Made by a program: the position numbers and the translations under genes. Below the pieces are notes generated by a model. That model had not been told where the DNA came from. It saw nothing but the letters and a program-made list of their open reading frames with translations, and did no database searches. A stretch of 64,000 nt of DNA from Candidatus Nitrosymbiomonas proteolyticus (lineage in GTDB: Bacteria; Armatimonadota; Fimbriimonadia; Fimbriimonadales; Fimbriimonadaceae), in NCBI GenBank assembly GCA_017347465.1, contig AP021858.1:2560472-2624471 (forward strand). Direction: 5' to 3'. This document shows positions 49,248 through 57,295 of this stretch, in pieces. Every line of letters starts with the position of its first letter. Position 1 is the stretch's first letter.

Positions 49248-50270
49248 CTAGCCCGCGGCGGCTGCGGCAAGTCCTGAACCCGAGTCCGGCCCCGATTCTG
49301 CCTGGGCGTCCGCTTCGACGACCGCGCGAAGCGCCGCCAGCGCGACCTCGATCATCGAGTCGTCGGGGACCCGTGTCGTAAGGTACTGACTCATGAGCCC
49401 TGGCCACAGCAGCAGATTGATCAGCTTGCTCGAACGCATTTTGCCGGCGAACCGGATGACTTCGAAGCTGATTCCGGCGATGAGGGGCAGCAACGGCAAC
49501 TCCACGAGAAACCGCGCGATCGAAGTAAGGATGCGAGAGCTTTCGATTTCGGGCTTAGGCATGAAGGTGAACAGGATCATGCTGACGATCAGGACCACGA
49601 TGGCGAAACTGGTGCCGCACCTAGGGTGCAGGCGCGTTTGCTTGCGGCAGTTTTCTAAGGTGAGCTCCTGCCCTGCTTCGAGCGTGTTGATCGCCTTGTG
49701 CTCGGCCCCGTGGTACTGAAACAGCCTCTTGATGTCGGGCATCAAACTGATCAGGTAGATGTAGCCCAAGAAGAAGATCACCTTCAGCACTTCCGTGATG
49801 AAGTTGATCTGGATGGGATTTTCGACGCCTGCGGACTTCGCCTGGATCGCGAGGAAGTTCGGGAGGTAATTGAAGAGAAACAAGCCCATGAGAAGGCCCA
49901 CGACCAGAGCCATGCCCACTTGAATCGCTCCGATGGTCTCGTTGTGCTTGGGCGGGATCGGTGTGTTGTCGAGTTCGCCCTTGGATTCGCCCTCATTCAG
50001 TTGATATTCGGGTGCCAGTTGAATGTTGCCAGCGAAGCGAAGCGCCTTGTACCCGAGGGTCAGTGCGTCGAGGAGCGCCCAAGTTCCCCTGAGAAACGGC
50101 AGCTTGAGCCACCTCTGCCTGCCGATCCAGGTTTTTTCGAGCGGCTCGCACTGCAAAACGAGTTCCCCGTTCGGCGCGCGCACTCCCACTGAGAAATGCT
50201 TCGGGGACCGCATCATGACACCTTCGATGATGGCTTGGCCGCCTATCTGAAGGTACTCGGAGTTAGGCAC
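49248..50270 (-). CDS. DUF1385 family membrane protein
   Basis: 340 residues with several transmembrane helices. DUF1385 signatures: IGGQAIIEGVMMRSP near the N-terminus, KLPFLRGTWALLDALTLGYKAL, LFQYHGAEHKAINTLEAG (a charged conserved motif), and RLHPRCGTSFAIVVLIVS. The last third (LPLIAGISFEVIRFAGK) is also typical. The function is unknown, although the family is conserved next to prfA/prmC in many bacteria; that neighbourhood is not seen here. The GTG at 50270 starts right before IGGQAIIEG, and TATAAT lies 6 nt upstream, pointing to a leaderless mRNA. Confidence 0.88.
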   Translation of the reverse strand: MPNSEYLQIGGQAIIEGVMMRSPKHFSVGVRAPNGELVLQCEPLEKTWIGRQRWLKLPFLRGTWALLDALTLGYKALRFAGNIQLAPEYQLNEGESKGELDNTPIPPKHNETIGAIQVGMALVVGLLMGLFLFNYLPNFLAIQAKSAGVENPIQINFITEVLKVIFFLGYIYLISLMPDIKRLFQYHGAEHKAINTLEAGQELTLENCRKQTRLHPRCGTSFAIVVLIVSMILFTFMPKPEIESSRILTSIARFLVELPLLPLIAGISFEVIRFAGKMRSSKLINLLLWPGLMSQYLTTRVPDDSMIEVALAALRAVVEADAQAESGPDSGSGLAAAAAG

Positions 50271-50276
50271 CGACGA

Positions 50277-50282
50277 ATTATA
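50277..50282 (-). promoter_or_regulatory. -10 box TATAAT, 6 nt before DUF1385
   Basis: On the minus strand a perfect TATAAT is followed by 6 nt and the GTG start codon (50270). No Shine-Dalgarno lies in between, and the geometry suggests transcription begins at the start codon. Confidence 0.55.
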
Positions 50283-50412
50283 CCGAGGGTCCTCGGAGCG
50301 CTCGGACGAATTGCGGGGATTCGAGGCTTGTTCAGGAGAAAGCTGCGGCAACAGGAACTTTCTCGGCTGAATTCCGTCTAAACTTCAGGTAGTCCATCTG
50401 AGGAGGGCGCAA

Positions 50413-50634
50413 ATGGTTGACGGCAAGTTGCCGGAAGGTTTGCAGCTCACAGAGGACGAAGCGTTCGCTCTCTTGGCCATGTGTCTCATGAGCCCGCAGA
50501 GCATCGATCGGACGGTCGAAAGCGCGCTTCGAAAACTTGCCGAGTATTGTATCGTTACGAGCAATCATAAGGAATCTATAACAAATCCGAAGAGTCGGCA
50601 AGAACTCCGGGAGTTGAAATCGACAGGAGCCTAA
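50413..50634 (+). CDS. small uncharacterised protein (73 aa)
   Basis: 73 residues, helical and acidic in the N-terminal half (LTEDEAFALLAMCLMSP) with a basic C-terminus. GAGGAGGGCGCAA gives an ideal Shine-Dalgarno for the ATG at 50413, and TAAACT about 30 nt upstream may be its -10 box. No family recognised. The stop codon sits in the loop of a 9-bp hairpin. It is probably real because of the strong initiation signals. Confidence 0.55.
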   Translation: MVDGKLPEGLQLTEDEAFALLAMCLMSPQSIDRTVESALRKLAEYCIVTSNHKESITNPKSRQELRELKSTGA

Positions 50635-50644
50635 GGGCTCCTGT
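50623..50644 (+). terminator. 9-bp hairpin with the stop codon in its loop
   Basis: ACAGGAGCC (50623-50631), loop TAAG, GGCTCCTGT (50636-50644): a perfect stem. The TAA stop of the small ORF at 50413 is in the loop. No T-run follows, so termination would not be classic. Confidence 0.45.
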
Positions 50645-50681
50645 TCCGGCTTATGGGGTACCCGAATGCCGTCGTTTCGCT

Positions 50682-50687
50682 CACAAT
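50682..50687 (+). promoter_or_regulatory. -10-like box CACAAT, 6 nt before the Nif3-like gene
   Basis: CACAAT (one mismatch to TACAAT), 6 nt, then ATG at 50694; no Shine-Dalgarno. It fits the leaderless pattern seen elsewhere in the window. Confidence 0.3.
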
Positions 50688-50693
50688 ACGGGC

Positions 50694-51797
50694 ATGATTC
50701 GCGTTGCTGACGTGCTTGAGGCCCTTGAACGCATCGCCCCTTGCCGGTGGGCCTTCGAATACGACAACGTCGGCCTTCTCGTCGGGACTCCGGACGATGT
50801 GGTGACCCAAGGGGTCGTCGCCCTCGATCCCTCACCGGGCGCGATGAGCTTTGCTTCGGGTTGTGGAGCGGAGCTGTTAATTTGCCACCACCCCGTAATT
50901 TGGGACCCGATTCGGAAGCTGGATGGGTTGAGCTTTGGGTCGCGGATGGCCTTGAGGATCGCCCGCGCCGACCTTTCGATGATCGCCTGCCACACGAACT
51001 GGGACTCCGCTCCGGGAGGCATCAACGACACGCTCTGCGAGCGATTGGGCTTGGAAAACGTAGGCGAGTTTGGCGAGGCAGGGCCAGGGACGGCGTTCGT
51101 CAAGCTGGTCGTTTTCGTTCCCCCTACCTGGGCAGGTTCCCTTCTCGACGCTTTGTCGGCAGCGGGCGCAGGTTCAATCGGGGACTATGAGCGCTGCGCG
51201 TTCCTTTCGTCGGGGTCGGGCACATTCTTTGGCAGAGAGGGCACGAACCCTGCGGTGGGGTCTTCCGGCCAAGTCGAGAACGTGGAGGAATTGCGGATAG
51301 AGATGAGGCTTCCTGCGTCCCGGCTAAAATCCGTTCGAGAAGCGCTGTTGGCCGCTCACCCCTACGAGGAGCCCGCCTACGACTTCTACCCCCTCGTGAG
51401 CGCGCCCGAACAGCCCTCCGGCCGAATCGGCGAGCTTCGAACGCCACTGACCGTCGCGGAGTTTCGGGAGTTGTGCGATCTACGCCTCGAAACCCGGACG
51501 TGGGCCTGGGGCGACCCTGCCCGCAAGCTCACGAAGATCGCGGTCGTGGGCGGCGCAGCGGATCGCACCTGGCGGGCTGCGAGAGAGTCCGGCGCGGACG
51601 CCCTGCTAACGGGAGAGGTACGGCAGGACGTTGCGGTCGATGCGATGGAGAGCCGGTTCGCCCTCTTCGCCGCAGGGCATTACGCCACGGAAAACCCTGG
51701 GATGGCCGCGTTGGCGGTGAGGTTGCGCAACGAGTTGCCCGCGATCGAGTGGGTGGAATTCGAACCGGAACCGGGCTTCGACGGGCGGCCTTTGTGA
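50694..51797 (+). CDS. Nif3-like dinuclear metal centre hexameric protein
   Basis: 367 residues, the length of the version with the inserted middle domain (residues about 130-235). It starts MIRVADVLEALERIAP and reaches YDNVGLLVG. Metal ligands: LLICHHPVIW (about 63-72), HTNWDSAPGGIND (about 101-113) and AAGHYATENPG near the C-terminus. The family (YbgI/YqfO) binds two metals; it has been proposed to be GTP cyclohydrolase type 2, but the function remains unclear. It is convergent with atpG (8 bp apart). Confidence 0.9.
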   Translation: MIRVADVLEALERIAPCRWAFEYDNVGLLVGTPDDVVTQGVVALDPSPGAMSFASGCGAELLICHHPVIWDPIRKLDGLSFGSRMALRIARADLSMIACHTNWDSAPGGINDTLCERLGLENVGEFGEAGPGTAFVKLVVFVPPTWAGSLLDALSAAGAGSIGDYERCAFLSSGSGTFFGREGTNPAVGSSGQVENVEELRIEMRLPASRLKSVREALLAAHPYEEPAYDFYPLVSAPEQPSGRIGELRTPLTVAEFRELCDLRLETRTWAWGDPARKLTKIAVVGGAADRTWRAARESGADALLTGEVRQDVAVDAMESRFALFAAGHYATENPGMAALAVRLRNELPAIEWVEFEPEPGFDGRPL

Positions 51798-51805
51798 GGG
51801 GTTTT

Positions 51806-52666
51806 CTACGACTTGAGGGCTTCGGCGCCTGAGACGACCTCGAGGATTTCCTTGGTGATCGTAGCCTGCCGCTCGCGGTTCGCCTTGAGAGTCAGGTTCT
51901 GGATCATCTTGCCCGCGTTTTCGGTGGCGTTCGTCATGGCCGTCATCCGCGCGGCAAACTCGCTCGCCGTCGCCTCCAGAAGGGCTTGCCAAAGGAGCGT
52001 GAGGAAGTACCGGGGCAGAAGCGTCCCCACGAGGGTGTCTGCGGTGGGCTCGAAGATGTAGCCTAAGTTCGCGCCGGACTTCTCTTCGGTCTCCGGGGGC
52101 TCGATCGGTAGGAGTTGCACGACCTGAGGTACCTGACGGATCGCCGAGTAGAACTTGGCGTAACAGAGGTAGACCTTCGAGACCTCGCCCGACTCAAACA
52201 ACTCCTGGGTTACCTTAGCGACCGCTTTCGCGTCGTCGAACGAAGCTCCCGCCGAGGGCAAAGTGTGCTGGTACACCACCTCGTACCCTCGCTTGCCGAA
52301 GAAAAGCGCGCCCTTCTTGCCGACTCCGATGACCTTCGCCACCCCTGGCGTTTCCCGGAGGAACTGCGCCGCTCGTCGGATGAGGTTCGTGTTATAAGAA
52401 CCACAAAGCCCGCGCTCGGCCGTAACGAGGATCAGCGCGAAATTGTCGGAGTCGCTTCTTTCGAGAAGAGGATGTGCGGGGAGTTCGCCTGCGCCTGAGA
52501 GCGAGCTCACGACATCCTTGAGCTTTTCGCTGTAGGGCCGGGCGGCGAGGGCGCGTTCGGTGGCCCTCTTGAAGCGCGCGGCAGCCACGAGTTTCATGGC
52601 CCTCGTGATCTGCTGGATGCTCTTGGCCGCTTTGATTCGGCCCCGGATTTGCTTCAGTGTCGCCAT
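51806..52666 (-). CDS. atpG: ATP synthase gamma subunit
   Basis: 286 residues, typical length. The rotor shaft of F1. The N-terminal helix starts with ATLKQIRGRIKAAKSIQQITRAMKLVAAA, and the middle has LVTAERGLCGSYNTN. The C-terminal helix reads AARMTAMTNATENAGKMI...KANRERQATITKEILEVVSGAEA, as usual. It is the last gene of the operon on this side; atpD and atpC do not follow, and the next gene is on the other strand. Confidence 0.97.
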   Translation of the reverse strand: MATLKQIRGRIKAAKSIQQITRAMKLVAAARFKRATERALAARPYSEKLKDVVSSLSGAGELPAHPLLERSDSDNFALILVTAERGLCGSYNTNLIRRAAQFLRETPGVAKVIGVGKKGALFFGKRGYEVVYQHTLPSAGASFDDAKAVAKVTQELFESGEVSKVYLCYAKFYSAIRQVPQVVQLLPIEPPETEEKSGANLGYIFEPTADTLVGTLLPRYFLTLLWQALLEATASEFAARMTAMTNATENAGKMIQNLTLKANRERQATITKEILEVVSGAEALKS

Positions 52667-52680
52667 AGGTCGCCGATCGA

Positions 52681-54213
52681 TTACTTCTTGCTGCCGAACG
52701 ACTCCGCGAACTCAGCGCAAGCCTTCTTGAGGGTTTCTTCGATCTCCTTCGAGACCTCCTTCGTGGTCCTGATCGACTCGAGCGCTTCGGGATACTTGTC
52801 CTTGACAAAACTTAGGAGACCTTCTTCAAAGCTCGTGACTTTGTCGTTCGGGATGCCGTCGAGGAATCCGGAAGTGCCTGCGAAGATCGCCACGACCTGC
52901 TCATCGACCGGATAGCTGACGTGAAGGCCCTGCTTGAGAAGCTCCGTGAGGCGCTGGCCGCGAATAAGCTGCATCTGCGTCGCCTTGTCGAGGTCACTCG
53001 CGAACTGGCTGAAGGCCTGGACTTCGCGGAAGTTCGCCATTTCCAGCTTGAGCCTGCCCGCGACCTGCTTCATCGCTTTGATCTGCGCGTTCCCTCCGAC
53101 TCGGGAGACGGAGATTCCGACGTTGATCGCCGGCCGCACGCCCGCAAAGAATAGGTCGGGTTCGAGGTAGATCTGCCCGTCGGTGATCGAAATCACGTTT
53201 GTGGGGATATAGGCCGATACGTCGCCTTGCTGAGTTTCGATGATCGGCAGGGCGGTCAGCGACCCTCCGCCAAGATCGTCGTTGAGTTTGGCCGCGCGTT
53301 CGAGCAGGCGGCTGTGAAGGTAGAACACGTCGCCGGGATAGGCTTCACGGCCGGGGGGTCGTCGCAGGAGCAGCGAGACCGCGCGATACGCTTGCGCGTG
53401 CTTCGAGAGGTCGTCGTAGATCGCGAGGGCGTGCATGCCGTTGTCGCGGAAGTACTCGCCGATTGCTGCGCCAGCGAACGGCGCGAGGTACTGCATCGCG
53501 TTCGGGTCCGAGGCGCTCGCGACGACGATGGTGGTGTACTCCATCGCTCCGTGTTCTTCGAGGGTGGCGATGACCCGCGCGACGGACGACATCTTCTGCC
53601 CGATGGCTACGTAGATGCAGTGCATCGGGCTGCCGCCGGGCTCGTGAGTCGACTTCTGATTGATGATCGTGTCGATGCAAATGGCGGTTTTGCCGGTTTG
53701 GCGGTCGCCGATGATCAGCTCGCGCTGCCCGCGGCCGATCGGAATCATCGCGTCGATGGCCTTGATGCCCGTCTGAAGGGGCTCTTGCACTGGCTGCCTT
53801 TGGACGACGCCGGGGGCGAGGACTTCGAGCCTGCGGAACTCGTTGCTGGCGATCGGTCCTTTGCCGTCGATCGGTTGTCCGAGGGCGTTGACGACGCGGC
53901 CGAGCATTCCCTTTCCGACAGGAAGCTCGATAATGCGGCCGGTTTCTTTGACCGGATCGCCTTCTTTGATCTCGGTGTCGTCGCCGATCAAGACCGCGCC
54001 GATGCTGTCCTCTTCAAGGTTCAACGCAAGGCCCATGACGCCGCCGGGGAACTCGAGCAGTTCGCCCACTTGGCAGTCGGGAAGGCCATACACGCGGGCG
54101 ATGCTGTCGCCCACTTGCAGGACGGTTCCGACGTGCTCGACGTCGACCTTTCGTTGGAACTTACTGAGTTCCTGTTCAAGGATGGTGGTGATTTCTTCGG
54201 GTCGGATTGCCAT
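52681..54213 (-). CDS. atpA: ATP synthase alpha subunit
   Basis: 510 residues, normal length. It binds ATP in F1 non-catalytically. The N-terminal beta barrel includes [18 protein letters not shown], and the P-loop is [10 protein letters not shown] (about 169-178) as expected for alpha. [34 protein letters not shown] follows, and the C-terminal helical domain ends with a typical [22 protein letters not shown]. The gap to atpH is 4 bp and to atpG 14 bp. Confidence 0.97.
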   Translation of the reverse strand: MAIRPEEITTILEQELSKFQRKVDVEHVGTVLQVGDSIARVYGLPDCQVGELLEFPGGVMGLALNLEEDSIGAVLIGDDTEIKEGDPVKETGRIIELPVGKGMLGRVVNALGQPIDGKGPIASNEFRRLEVLAPGVVQRQPVQEPLQTGIKAIDAMIPIGRGQRELIIGDRQTGKTAICIDTIINQKSTHEPGGSPMHCIYVAIGQKMSSVARVIATLEEHGAMEYTTIVVASASDPNAMQYLAPFAGAAIGEYFRDNGMHALAIYDDLSKHAQAYRAVSLLLRRPPGREAYPGDVFYLHSRLLERAAKLNDDLGGGSLTALPIIETQQGDVSAYIPTNVISITDGQIYLEPDLFFAGVRPAINVGISVSRVGGNAQIKAMKQVAGRLKLEMANFREVQAFSQFASDLDKATQMQLIRGQRLTELLKQGLHVSYPVDEQVVAIFAGTSGFLDGIPNDKVTSFEEGLLSFVKDKYPEALESIRTTKEVSKEIEETLKKACAEFAESFGSKK

Positions 54214-54217
54214 GTTC

Positions 54218-54772
54218 TTATGCCTGCTTCAGCAGTTCGTATTTGAGTGTGTCGCGCATTCGGCGAAGGCTCCCGCGGACGGAACCGTCGAGGACGAAGT
54301 TGCCATACGCCACGCGAATCCCTCCGAGGAGGTTGGAGTCGACGGAGAACTCCGCTTCTACCTTTTTGCCGCTTCCCTTCTCGAGTTTCGTGAGGAGTGC
54401 GGACCGTTGTTTTTCCGTCAGTTCGATCGACGAGGCGATGTGGGCGTATAGCACGGCCCCATGCTCGCGCCGAATGGCCACGAAGGCTTTGTACACGTCG
54501 GGGACGAGGTCTTCCCTCCGCTTTTGGAGCATGAGCCGGAGCGCATGCATCGTGAGGGCGGTCACGCGGTCGGAAAACACCCTTTCGAGGACGGGCAGCT
54601 TGTGCTCGCGGGCGATTCTCGGGCTGACGAGGAATTCCCCGAAGCCCGGATCGCGCTCGATGATCCCCACGACCCCAGCGAGGTCAGCTTCGACGCTCTC
54701 GACGATCCCTTGCGACTTCGCCGCGCGATAAAGGGCCTCGGCATACCGTCGAGCCACTCGGGTGTCGCCCAT
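54218..54772 (-). CDS. atpH: ATP synthase delta subunit
   Basis: 184 residues, typical for delta (OSCP-like stalk). It starts [15 protein letters not shown], has [20 protein letters not shown] near residue 62, and ends with [27 protein letters not shown], all characteristic. It is encoded directly after atpF with no gap (54772/54773). Confidence 0.95.
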   Translation of the reverse strand: MGDTRVARRYAEALYRAAKSQGIVESVEADLAGVVGIIERDPGFGEFLVSPRIAREHKLPVLERVFSDRVTALTMHALRLMLQKRREDLVPDVYKAFVAIRREHGAVLYAHIASSIELTEKQRSALLTKLEKGSGKKVEAEFSVDSNLLGGIRVAYGNFVLDGSVRGSLRRMRDTLKYELLKQA

Positions 54773-55381
54773 TTAGCCTGCCACCTCGACTTGCTCGATG
54801 AACTCGTCGATGAGCTTGCGGCTGCGCTCGTTGTCGACGGACTCCCCGACGAGCTTTTCGGTGGCTTGGAGGGTCAAGTTGACCACGTGGACTCGCAGAT
54901 CGTTCAGGATGCGCTGCTTTTCCTGCTCGATGTCGGCGAGCGCCTTCGCCTTGAGCTGCTCGGCCTGTTGGACGGCCTCGGCGCGCAGTTGGTCGCGAAG
55001 CGCTTGGGCTTCCCGAATCTGAGCCTGAATTTGCTCCCGCGCGGCGGCCTCCGCTGCAGAAAGCCTCTGCTCGTATTCGCCCCGCATCTCGTCCATGCGC
55101 TGCCGCAACTCTTCGGCCTCGGTGAAGGTCTCTTCGAGTTGAGAGTTGCGTTCGTTGATGGCGTTTTTGAGCGGATCGGTGTAGAACATCCGAATCAGCG
55201 GGAAGAGCAAGATCGTGATGCCCGCCATCGCCGCGGACTTGCCGAGGTTGAGGTCGAGTCCGGGGATCGGAACCTGGAGGTCCTTGAAGACCGTCGACCC
55301 CAGCAGCACGAGGGCGACACCTACGATCAGTCCGAGCCACTTGTTGCCCGATCCGGTTGGTTCAGTTGCTTGTTCAGCCAT
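54773..55381 (-). CDS. atpF: ATP synthase b subunit
   Basis: 202 residues, longer than the usual 160. The N-terminus carries two hydrophobic helices (about 14-31 and 48-66) instead of one; the second (ILLFPLIRMFYTDPLKNAINERN) corresponds to the normal b-subunit anchor and its following basic part. The rest is a long charged coiled coil (about 75-190) that forms the peripheral stalk. The first hydrophobic segment is unusual. Gap to atpE 59 bp. Confidence 0.9.
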   Translation of the reverse strand: MAEQATEPTGSGNKWLGLIVGVALVLLGSTVFKDLQVPIPGLDLNLGKSAAMAGITILLFPLIRMFYTDPLKNAINERNSQLEETFTEAEELRQRMDEMRGEYEQRLSAAEAAAREQIQAQIREAQALRDQLRAEAVQQAEQLKAKALADIEQEKQRILNDLRVHVVNLTLQATEKLVGESVDNERSRKLIDEFIEQVEVAG

Positions 55382-55440
55382 GTTGGTTCATAGGGACGCG
55401 AAGCGGCGACGCCAGCCCACGCCCCTATCGGTTTCGAGGT

Positions 55441-55662
55441 CTAGCCTGTGACCTTGCCCTGCAGAATGAGGGTGATAACGAACGTCAGAAGGAACACGAG
55501 TTCCATGAACGCGAGACCGATAAGCATACCGGTCTGGATTTTTCCCGAGGCTTCGGGTTGTCGGGACATGCCGTGCATCGCGCCGTTCGTCGCGATGCCT
55601 TGTCCGACCCCTACGCCAAGCGCGGCCAGTCCGACCGCGAATCCAAGTCCTAGTCCGAGCAT
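55441..55662 (-). CDS. atpE: ATP synthase c subunit
   Basis: 73 residues, two transmembrane helices with the loop SRQPEA (the conserved RQP turn). The ion-binding glutamate is in FMELVFLLTF. The residue after Glu is Leu instead of the Ser/Thr of sodium-type rings, so proton coupling is more likely. A Gln is present in the first helix (VGVGQGIA). The ring turns the central shaft in the membrane. Confidence 0.95.
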   Translation of the reverse strand: MLGLGLGFAVGLAALGVGVGQGIATNGAMHGMSRQPEASGKIQTGMLIGLAFMELVFLLTFVITLILQGKVTG

Positions 55663-55744
55663 TTTGTTGTTTTATCCTCCGTTGATGTTCCCTAGCTTGT
55701 CTTAGGAAATCTTGTCGTTGCGCGGATGGGGCGCCGCGCCGCCC

Positions 55745-56509
55745 TCAAGCGTGTGCGTGGGCAGGTCCGTGATCCTCCTCGTGGTGAGTGACTAGTCCCA
55801 AGTACACGCAAAACAGCAAAGTGAAAACCAGCGCCTGAACGATGCAGGTTAGCAGTTTGATCGGGATGAGCACCGCACCGATAGGCACCGCGAACTCGAT
55901 TCCCAACGCATCGAAGTGCCCCAGGTTGTTCAGGTTGAGCACGACCTCGTGACCGCCGTGAATGTTCCCATAGAGCCTCAGCGACAACGAGATCATCTTC
56001 ATCGCCTCCGAGATGAGCTCGATGATGAAGATGAGGCCCGATACGGCGACGAGCGCACCGACCATTTTGGGTCCAGCGAAGTGCTTGAGGTGCCCGAACG
56101 CCCCGTTCGCCTTGATGCCCTCATGCTGAACATAAAGTACCGCGACGATCGCGAGCCCCAGGTTCAGGCTCCAGTCCGCCGTGGGGGTGTGGTCGGCGAA
56201 CAAGCCGAGGATGTTCGAGACGAAGATGAAAACCCAGAAGGTCGCCATCATCGGCAGGTACTTCCTTCCGTGTGGCCCGATCACGCTGACGGCGAGGTTC
56301 TCAAGGAAATAGTAGAGGTGCTCGCCGGCGAGGGCAATGGGATTTCGGAAGACTCGCTTGGAGAGGCCCGCCTGAATCCGGGTCAGCAGAAAGGCGATCA
56401 GGGCCAGGACGATACCGACCCAAACGAAAATCTGCCAGGGGGATCCATGTCCGCCTTCAGATGCCGCCAGGAGTGTCGATTGAACCAATCCTTGTCCGCC
56501 CATGTCCAT
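55745..56509 (-). CDS. atpB: ATP synthase a subunit
   Basis: 254 residues, five or six transmembrane helices. MKMISLSLRLYGNIHGGHEVVL carries the conserved arginine needed for ion transfer to the c ring; QALVFTLLFCVYLGLV is the final helix. KYLPMMATFWVFIFVSNILGL is also typical. An acidic His-rich tail (HHEEDHGPAHAHA) follows the last helix, which is unusual. It is separated from atpE by 82 bp. Confidence 0.95.
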   Translation of the reverse strand: MDMGGQGLVQSTLLAASEGGHGSPWQIFVWVGIVLALIAFLLTRIQAGLSKRVFRNPIALAGEHLYYFLENLAVSVIGPHGRKYLPMMATFWVFIFVSNILGLFADHTPTADWSLNLGLAIVAVLYVQHEGIKANGAFGHLKHFAGPKMVGALVAVSGLIFIIELISEAMKMISLSLRLYGNIHGGHEVVLNLNNLGHFDALGIEFAVPIGAVLIPIKLLTCIVQALVFTLLFCVYLGLVTHHEEDHGPAHAHA

Positions 56510-56866
56510 TTAGCGCGAATAAAGGTCTGAACGGGTGGCCCGCCAGACCAGCGAAGAGTATACCATCGCGACAGCGATTGTAAACGCCGTCAACGCCTCC
56601 ATGCTGAGCGAATACGCCGCAAAACCTGCGATTCCGATTAGTGGGAACTTCACGAAGAACGCAGCGACGGTCGCAAGGATGCGGCGATTCGGGGGCAGGT
56701 CGGAGAACCGCACCAATTCGACGGTCCGGTACAGCACGTATGCGCCGAATGCGCCGCTCAGAAGTCCCAGCAGCAGCCCCACGCCGAACCTCCAGTCGAG
56801 GATCAGAGCGGAGATCGCGACCACGAGGCCGATGCCGAAGATTCCGAGCGCCCGTTGCTTGTTCAT
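56510..56866 (-). CDS. AtpI-like membrane protein
   Basis: 118 residues with four hydrophobic helices in AtpI layout (ALGIFGIGLVVAISALILDWRFGVGLLLGLLSGAFGAYVL; and the second hairpin FFVKFPLIGIAGFAAY). AtpI-type proteins are thought to assist c-ring assembly or magnesium uptake. The stop is directly followed by the atpB start (56509/56510), as in typical atp operons. Confidence 0.75.
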   Translation of the reverse strand: MNKQRALGIFGIGLVVAISALILDWRFGVGLLLGLLSGAFGAYVLYRTVELVRFSDLPPNRRILATVAAFFVKFPLIGIAGFAAYSLSMEALTAFTIAVAMVYSSLVWRATRSDLYSR

Positions 56867-56872
56867 CAGAGG

Positions 56873-57271
56873 TCAGCGGGGTTTGTTTTGGGCTCGAATG
56901 AGGGTGAAGAGCGCTCCCCCAAGGCCCACGATCGCTCCGATCATCGTCCCGATCGCTTGCCCCAGCGTTGAGCCAGTATTGAGGTCGATGAGCTTACCGA
57001 CGCCCCAGCCCACCCCAATGCATCCGACGAGGGTATAGGCGACGCTCAGCCCGACCCCAAGGCCCAAGTACTCGATGTTTTCTGTCTTCTTGGGAGCGCG
57101 CTTCCTTTGGTAGTCCCATTCAGGCACGTCCGGCAGCGCGGACCTTTTTCGCGATTCGGCAATCCTCTCGTCGATGCGCTGAAGCTCCTCGAGTTCGGCT
57201 TTCAACTTCTTCTCGACTTCCGCCAACGGGTCTGTGTCTTCTTGCGGTGGGCCGTTTTCGTCATCCGCCAT
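56873..57271 (-). CDS. AtpZ/AtpQ-like F0F1 ATPase assembly protein
   Basis: About 132 residues. An acidic disordered N-terminus with a coiled-coil part (PLAEVEKKLKAELEELQRIDERI), then two transmembrane helices containing YLGLGVGLSVAYTLVGCIGVGWGVGKLIDL and IGTMIGAIVGLGGALFTLI. The GxxxG-rich layout is that of the AtpZ/YneG family that precedes atpI in many operons. The start at 57271 was chosen over one 16 codons upstream, because TAACGT is 7 nt upstream and it starts MADDENGPP. It is the first gene of the atp operon, divergent from recG. Confidence 0.8.
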   Translation of the reverse strand: MADDENGPPQEDTDPLAEVEKKLKAELEELQRIDERIAESRKRSALPDVPEWDYQRKRAPKKTENIEYLGLGVGLSVAYTLVGCIGVGWGVGKLIDLNTGSTLGQAIGTMIGAIVGLGGALFTLIRAQNKPR

Positions 57272-57278
57272 ACTGAGA

Positions 57279-57284
57279 ACGTTA
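57279..57284 (-). promoter_or_regulatory. -10 box TAACGT, 7 nt before the atp operon
   Basis: On the minus strand TAACGT is followed by 7 nt and the ATG of the first atp gene (57271). There is no Shine-Dalgarno. It suggests that the whole ATP synthase operon starts with a leaderless message. Confidence 0.4.
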
Positions 57285-57295
57285 CCGCAACAGGC

